Shown here piece after piece: positions 60,168 to 64,000 of a DNA stretch of 64,000 nucleotides. The DNA lies in contig JAGAIR010000004.1 of assembly GCA_017626435.1 (NCBI GenBank), positions 124,001 through 188,000 on the forward strand, given 5' to 3'. Every line of letters starts with the position of its first letter. Positions within the stretch are counted from its first letter, which is position 1. Origin of the DNA: Lachnospiraceae bacterium. Lineage in GTDB: Bacteria; Bacillota_A; Clostridia; Lachnospirales; Lachnospiraceae. The notes below the pieces were generated by a model. The model was not told the DNA's origin. It saw only the letters and a list, made by a program, of their open reading frames with translations, and ran no database searches. The position numbers and the translations under genes were made by a program.

Positions 60168-61877
60168 TTACTGCGCTGCCTGTGCAGTTCCAGTCTCTAC
60201 AGCTTCCTGAGAACCTGGTATCGTTGCATAATCTGCTGTAACGGAAAAATTATATACTGTAGTTCCGTCTTCTGCCTCAGTCGCAGCCACAGAAGGGATG
60301 GCTATATTGGTCAAAATTTTATATTCCATTCCATCATTGTTTTTTCCCGTGATTTCTTCCAGATTCATCAGCATTCTGGCAATGGAAATATCATTTTCTG
60401 ACTCTATCGTCATAGAAATCCCCGTATCAGTAGACTGAAGATAACTTACACTCATCGTATTAGGAAGAGATGCCTCCAAATTTGTAATCAAACCATTCAA
60501 CTTCTCATTCTTCGTCTCTGTCATAGTATAAATACCAGAAACCTGGCTATGTACATCCTTTATCTGCTGATTTTCACTAAAAATCTCATTAATGTATTCC
60601 AGTGACGACTTTCTCGCTACCAAATCATCATTAATACTCTTCTCTGTACGGTATTGCATGATAGAGACTGCTGCCATAGCAATCGCACATACAACCGCCA
60701 GACCAAACACCAACTGTGCTGTCTGAAGACCATCTGAACTGCTCTGCTGGTTTGCTGCATCTTTCGACTTAAATCCTACTGGATTCATCGCAGCCCCAAC
60801 CACTGCAATATACTCTGTCTGATTATAAAGTCCCTCACTAAAATGCCGAGGGAAAGACACATTTACTAAATGCTCCATCCTATGAGTTGGAATATGAAGT
60901 TCATTGGCAAACAATTCATCAATCCCAGAAACCTTGCATCCCATACCAGTAATATAAATACTGGTCAAATCGATTCCAGGATTTTTAGAACGGAAGAAAT
61001 CCAATACACGAAGTACACTCAAAAGAATTTCACCAATCGCATCAGTAACTACCTTACGTGCATTCTGGCTTTCGTTCATCTGTCTCCACTGTTCATCCGT
61101 CATACGGGCTCCTCCGACTTCCTCCAGCCCTTCATAATCCAAAGTTTTACATACCAGACGGTCACGGCAGAGAGCCTCACAGGCTGCATCCATATCATCC
61201 ATAACACAGTCATCACTGAGAACCATAGCTTCAGCCACGTTAAACACACCCATCGGTATCGTACGCTGCATCAGCTGCTGTCCCTCGTTCATGAAGTTAA
61301 TCATGGTGGTATTGCCACTAATCTGGATACACGCACAATAATCCAATACAATCTCTTTCTTTAACACCTGCATGGAACCATTGCCAAAATAATCCAGAGA
61401 TTCAATATTAAATCCCATTTCATTAGCAAAATTATAATAGTTATCAACAAGACTATCCGGAGCAGCTAACAGCAGTACCTTATAGGACTTGCTTTTGCCC
61501 TCTTTCACCGTTTCCAGCAAAGTATACGCTAATGTATACTCATTCAGATCAATCGGAAAATATTCCTGGGCTGTTGCCTGGACTAATGTCCCAATCTTAT
61601 TTTCTTTTACATTAGGAAGTGTTACCTCACGGGTAGCAATCTTACTGGAAGCAATCGAAAACACCACTGACTTCTCATTCATCCCGGCTTCTGCCAGTTC
61701 ATTCCGGAATGCCACCGCCAAAGTATCCTTATCACGAATAATACCATCCTCAATCACATCTTCTGGTGTAGCAAATGTCACAGCACGGTATACGTGCGGA
61801 TTTTTTTTCTTGTAATCAATCTCTACGACCTTGGTCACCTGCTGACCAATTTCAATACTAAGTACATGTTTTCCCAT
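60168..61877 (-). CDS. PilM-PilN fusion protein
   Basis: The product is 569 residues. Residues 1 to about 355 match PilM, an actin-like ATPase (VLSIEIGQQVTKVVEI, VKENKIGTLVQATAQEYFPI, YITGMGCKVSG). A membrane helix at about 385-405 and a PilN-like coiled coil and ferredoxin-like domain follow. In most pili PilM is cytoplasmic and binds the N terminus of PilN; here they are one chain. GAGGAAAAG precedes the ATG. The next gene is pilO. Confidence 0.87.
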   Translation of the reverse strand: MGKHVLSIEIGQQVTKVVEIDYKKKNPHVYRAVTFATPEDVIEDGIIRDKDTLAVAFRNELAEAGMNEKSVVFSIASSKIATREVTLPNVKENKIGTLVQATAQEYFPIDLNEYTLAYTLLETVKEGKSKSYKVLLLAAPDSLVDNYYNFANEMGFNIESLDYFGNGSMQVLKKEIVLDYCACIQISGNTTMINFMNEGQQLMQRTIPMGVFNVAEAMVLSDDCVMDDMDAACEALCRDRLVCKTLDYEGLEEVGGARMTDEQWRQMNESQNARKVVTDAIGEILLSVLRVLDFFRSKNPGIDLTSIYITGMGCKVSGIDELFANELHIPTHRMEHLVNVSFPRHFSEGLYNQTEYIAVVGAAMNPVGFKSKDAANQQSSSDGLQTAQLVFGLAVVCAIAMAAVSIMQYRTEKSINDDLVARKSSLEYINEIFSENQQIKDVHSQVSGIYTMTETKNEKLNGLITNLEASLPNTMSVSYLQSTDTGISMTIESENDISIARMLMNLEEITGKNNDGMEYKILTNIAIPSVAATEAEDGTTVYNFSVTADYATIPGSQEAVETGTAQAAQ

Positions 61878-62096
61878 CTCGTACTTTTCCTCCCTGTCTC
61901 AATATTTTTGCATCACACAAAATTCAACCTCCATATCTGTCAGACAAACAGATACTTCTAGCCAAGTAAATGCTTTCCCCGAAAATTTCTCTTTTCCAAG
62001 ATAAAAGCACCGAAAATAACACCGGGTACGTATTACATGGCCCGCTGTTAAACTCTCTGTGACAGCAAAATTACTGCCATCTTCTGAATAAAATGT
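61878..62096 (-). other. pilD-pilMN spacer with an open frame continuing past the pilD stop
   Basis: In the pilD frame the codons after its TAG (62097-62099) stay open for more than 60 codons, to a TGA near the pilMN ribosome site. They would encode EDGSNFAVTESLTAGHVIR... and FTWLEVSVCLTDMEVEF. There is no ATG, GTG or TTG near the start of this stretch. It could be a decayed small gene, readthrough of the TAG, or chance. An inverted repeat TATCTGT/ACAGATA lies near 61935-61955. Confidence 0.35.
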
Positions 62097-62864
62097 CTAA
62101 AATCCTAATAATCCAAAATACCACTCTATCACAAACTGCCCCCACATTGCAGTCAGCCAAATGCCTACGGATAGATATGGTCCCATCGCCAAACGGTGTT
62201 CGGCATTGTTTATCTTCATTCGCATCACATGGATTACTGATCCAAGAATACATCCCAGGAAAAAGGCCAGTATTGCAGCCTTCCATCCCAGCAGCAAACC
62301 AGCTCCAGCCATCAGTTTAATATCTCCACCGCCGATTCCCCTACCGACGGTAACAAGATAGATGAATAGCAAAAAGCCACTGACAGCAACCATACCAATT
62401 ACATGATTTCTCCAGTCTGCTCTGTCAATCGCCGTAGCCGCCACACCCAACAGGAAGATAAACACATTAATCCCGTTCGGAATCTCCATGGTGCGAAAAT
62501 CAATTACACTTAAAACAATAAGGGCGGATGTCAGGAGACAATATAAAACACTTAACAAGTTCCAACCGTTCGCCAAGAAAACGATCACATATAATGCTCC
62601 ATTCAATCCTTCTACTAAGGGATACTGAAGCGATAACTTCGTGTGACACTTCCTGCATCTGCCCCTTAGAAAAAGAAAACTAAATAATGGAACCAAGTCA
62701 TACCAGCATAGCTGGTAACCACAGCTCATACAATGCGAGTGCGGCAGCACAATGCTTTCTTTTTGAGGTATCCGAAAAATACATACATTTAGAAAACTTC
62801 CGATAACAACCCCAAAGAGAAAGACCAATATGTATAATATGATGTAGCTCGCTATTTCTGGCAT
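62097..62864 (-). CDS. pilD: Prepilin peptidase (A24 family)
   Basis: The product is 255 residues with about eight membrane helices. The N-terminal methylase-like domain carries two CxxC pairs (CMSCGYQLCW and CRKCHTK) for zinc. The aspartyl protease motif GGGDIKLMAG provides one catalytic Asp, and the other lies in LSVIDFRTMEIPNG. It cleaves and probably methylates the prepilins of this operon at the Gly-Phe bond. Confidence 0.93.
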   Translation of the reverse strand: MPEIASYIILYILVFLFGVVIGSFLNVCIFRIPQKESIVLPHSHCMSCGYQLCWYDLVPLFSFLFLRGRCRKCHTKLSLQYPLVEGLNGALYVIVFLANGWNLLSVLYCLLTSALIVLSVIDFRTMEIPNGINVFIFLLGVAATAIDRADWRNHVIGMVAVSGFLLFIYLVTVGRGIGGGDIKLMAGAGLLLGWKAAILAFFLGCILGSVIHVMRMKINNAEHRLAMGPYLSVGIWLTAMWGQFVIEWYFGLLGF

Positions 62865-62920
62865 GACAATGACTCCTAATATATCACAACAATCTTGCCG
62901 CTATAAAGGCATAAAACTTA

Positions 62921-63436
62921 TTAGCCCTCTGATTCAACAAGGTTTTTACTTCCTGCAGTCGGTGCTGTTGATGCAGTACCAGTACCCTTACCATCTTGAG
63001 CCGGTACCCATACCTGAATCTTTCCAGTAGCATTATCTATATTAATATAGATATCGCCGCCCTTCATTAATTTAGACTTCAACTGTCCCTTACAATTTGT
63101 TTCAATAGTAGCAATTGCTGTTCCACTTCTCAAATCCTGGAATTCTGTAACTGTCTGTGCATTAGCAATATTCTCTAAGTTACCCAGCGTATCAATGCCT
63201 CCTGTACATGACTCGCCACTCTGTGCCACAGCTGAAACAATATCAGTACAAATCGCACTAATAACCTGCTGATCTTTTGCCTGACGCGATTTTTCCATAT
63301 AAGGAATAACCTGACTAGCTACAATACCCACTAAGATAGCCATAATAGCCATAACAATGATCAACTCAACAAGAGAGAAACCTTTCTTGTCATTTTCCTG
63401 TAACTTTGCGAGATAATTCTTAACTAATTTTTTCAT
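62921..63436 (-). CDS. pilA: Major type IV pilin
   Basis: The product is 171 residues. A 19-residue basic leader ends DKKG, then FSLVELIIVMAIMAILVGIV with Glu at +5. The globular domain is about 120 residues with a Ser/Gly/Thr-rich tail. ATG at 63436 has GGGAG eight bases upstream. Its position between pilC and pilD and its size mark it as the main subunit. A hairpin just upstream could separate its mRNA level from pilC. Confidence 0.88.
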   Translation of the reverse strand: MKKLVKNYLAKLQENDKKGFSLVELIIVMAIMAILVGIVASQVIPYMEKSRQAKDQQVISAICTDIVSAVAQSGESCTGGIDTLGNLENIANAQTVTEFQDLRSGTAIATIETNCKGQLKSKLMKGGDIYINIDNATGKIQVWVPAQDGKGTGTASTAPTAGSKNLVESEG

Positions 63437-63472
63437 AATATAATCTCCCTTTCTAAAAAAATATTTATTCAA

Positions 63473-63493
63473 AGACTGTTCTTGGCACAGTCT
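63473..63493 (-). other. Hairpin between pilC and pilA
   Basis: AGACTGT and ACAGTCT form a perfect 7-base stem with loop GCCAAGA. The minus-strand sequence beyond it is AT-rich, with a T run about 15 bases on. It could be a weak terminator or a 5' stabilising structure for pilA mRNA. Confidence 0.45.
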
Positions 63494-63518
63494 AAGATAC
63501 TAACTTGATATGTGCCGC

Positions 63519-64000
63519 TTATGAATTTTCCGCCGCACCATAGATAGACATCATCGGTGCCATGATTGCCAGCATAATTGGCACTACAATCCCCGCCATC
63601 AGTACAATAATCAGCGGCTCCATAACTGAAGTAACTGCTTTTGTTGCCGCTTCCACTTCATTCTCATAAAAATCAGCGGCATGTTCCAGCATTTCCTCCA
63701 TATTACCTGTTTCCTCACCAATTGCTGCCATATTATAAAGCAATGGAGGAAATACGCCCGATGCCTCCAACGGTTGAGATAACGGAGTTCCTCTTTCCAC
63801 ATCTTTTTTTGCTTCCTCCAACACTTTCTGTATAATACGGTTACTCATAATCTTCGTTACGATTTCTATTGCAGTTACCATCGGAATGCCGGAAGCCATC
63901 AATGTACTCAAGGTACGTGCTAGTCTGGCAGCTGCAGATTTCACAGACAAATCTCCAGCCAAAGGTATTTTCAAAATCAACCTTCCCACTACAACAGCCC
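63519..64000 (-). CDS. pilC: PilC/GspF inner-membrane platform protein, C-terminal part
   Basis: The gene runs off the window end; at least 160 C-terminal residues are present. The motif RLARTLSTLMASGIPMVTAIE, then PLLYNMAAIGEETGNMEEML and the final helix pair (EPLIIVLMAGIVVPIMLAIMAP) are typical of the second T2SSF domain. It is the platform protein that couples the assembly ATPases to pilin extraction. The ATPase genes pilB and pilT are expected just outside the window. Confidence 0.93.
   Translation of the reverse strand, partial: AVVVGRLILKIPLAGDLSVKSAAARLARTLSTLMASGIPMVTAIEIVTKIMSNRIIQKVLEEAKKDVERGTPLSQPLEASGVFPPLLYNMAAIGEETGNMEEMLEHAADFYENEVEAATKAVTSVMEPLIIVLMAGIVVPIMLAIMAPMMSIYGAAENS

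Overview
The window looks like a chromosomal segment from a low-to-mid GC Gram-positive Clostridia, most probably a gut Lachnospiraceae (Blautia/Ruminococcus-like). The reasons are the AICAR transformylase and a separate PurO-like IMP cyclohydrolase behind a ZTP riboswitch, the rpmE-DUF1385-prmC-prfA cluster, a Rho factor with a hydrophilic insert, strong AGGAGG ribosome binding sites, and an exosortase-G locus. Nearly everything is on the minus strand; only rhaD, a decayed XRE regulator and a malic enzyme/radical SAM/DUF4364 operon are on the plus strand.

Layout. (1) 0-6.1 kb: a rhodanese-TtcA fusion, then MoxR, DUF58 and a transglutaminase membrane protein, then a DUF1292 protein. (2) 6.2-13.5 kb: a Wadjet-type SMC defence operon (jetA, jetB, jetC) whose nuclease gene jetD is reduced to a frameshifted stub behind a good promoter. 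(3) 13.7-18.6 kb: an orphan rhamnulose-1-phosphate aldolase, a TetM-like ribosome-protection GTPase fused to a YacP/Rae1-like NYN nuclease, and a cation exchanger behind a yybP-ykoY (manganese) riboswitch. (4) 18.9-22.2 kb: a conserved small protein, gene debris, and the last two steps of IMP synthesis under a ZTP riboswitch. (5) 22.3-26.6 kb: an eroded accessory patch with an Rpn-family nuclease carrying a 12-bp coding repeat, fragments of a bacteriocin-type ABC transporter and histidine kinase, a frameshifted XRE regulator, a sensor fragment and a GH25 lysozyme. (6) 26.6-38.5 kb: mostly housekeeping genes (rubredoxin-glutamate synthase, prfA, prmC, DUF1385, rpmE, rho, malic enzyme, YhcC-like radical SAM, DUF4364, tyrS with a tyrosine T-box). 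(7) 38.5-47.3 kb: one operon built around exosortase XrtG, with its probable Firmicu-CTERM substrate, two glycosyltransferases, a membrane sensor-like protein, a 6-carboxytetrahydropterin synthase-like protein and a PTPS-related membrane protein. (8) 47.4-49.0 kb: galE and a metallophosphoesterase. (9) 49.1-64 kb: a Gram-positive type IV pilus operon (pilC, pilA, pilD, a pilM-pilN fusion, pilO, a hidden small ORF, three minor prepilins, a PilX-like protein and a 1,693-residue DUF5057 surface protein).

The most novel-looking signal is an RNA element found three times, just upstream of the ribosome binding sites of an uncharacterised gene, the AICAR transformylase gene and prfA. Each copy has a hairpin GTTTGTG...CACAAAC whose loop (TGCGYTG) is complementary to a CAGCGCAG segment five bases before the Shine-Dalgarno. 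This predicts a pseudoknot that could control translation. Stem and loop changes between copies keep pairing, apart from one closing pair in the prfA copy. I do not recognise it as a named riboswitch family. Other points of interest are the TetM-Rae1 fusion, the Wadjet operon without an intact nuclease, the XrtG operon next to a pilus operon, and the unannotated 34-codon ORF inside the pilus operon.

Start codons were chosen by Shine-Dalgarno position and family length, so several genes begin inside the longest possible reading frame. All homology statements come from motif recognition by eye; no database search was run.
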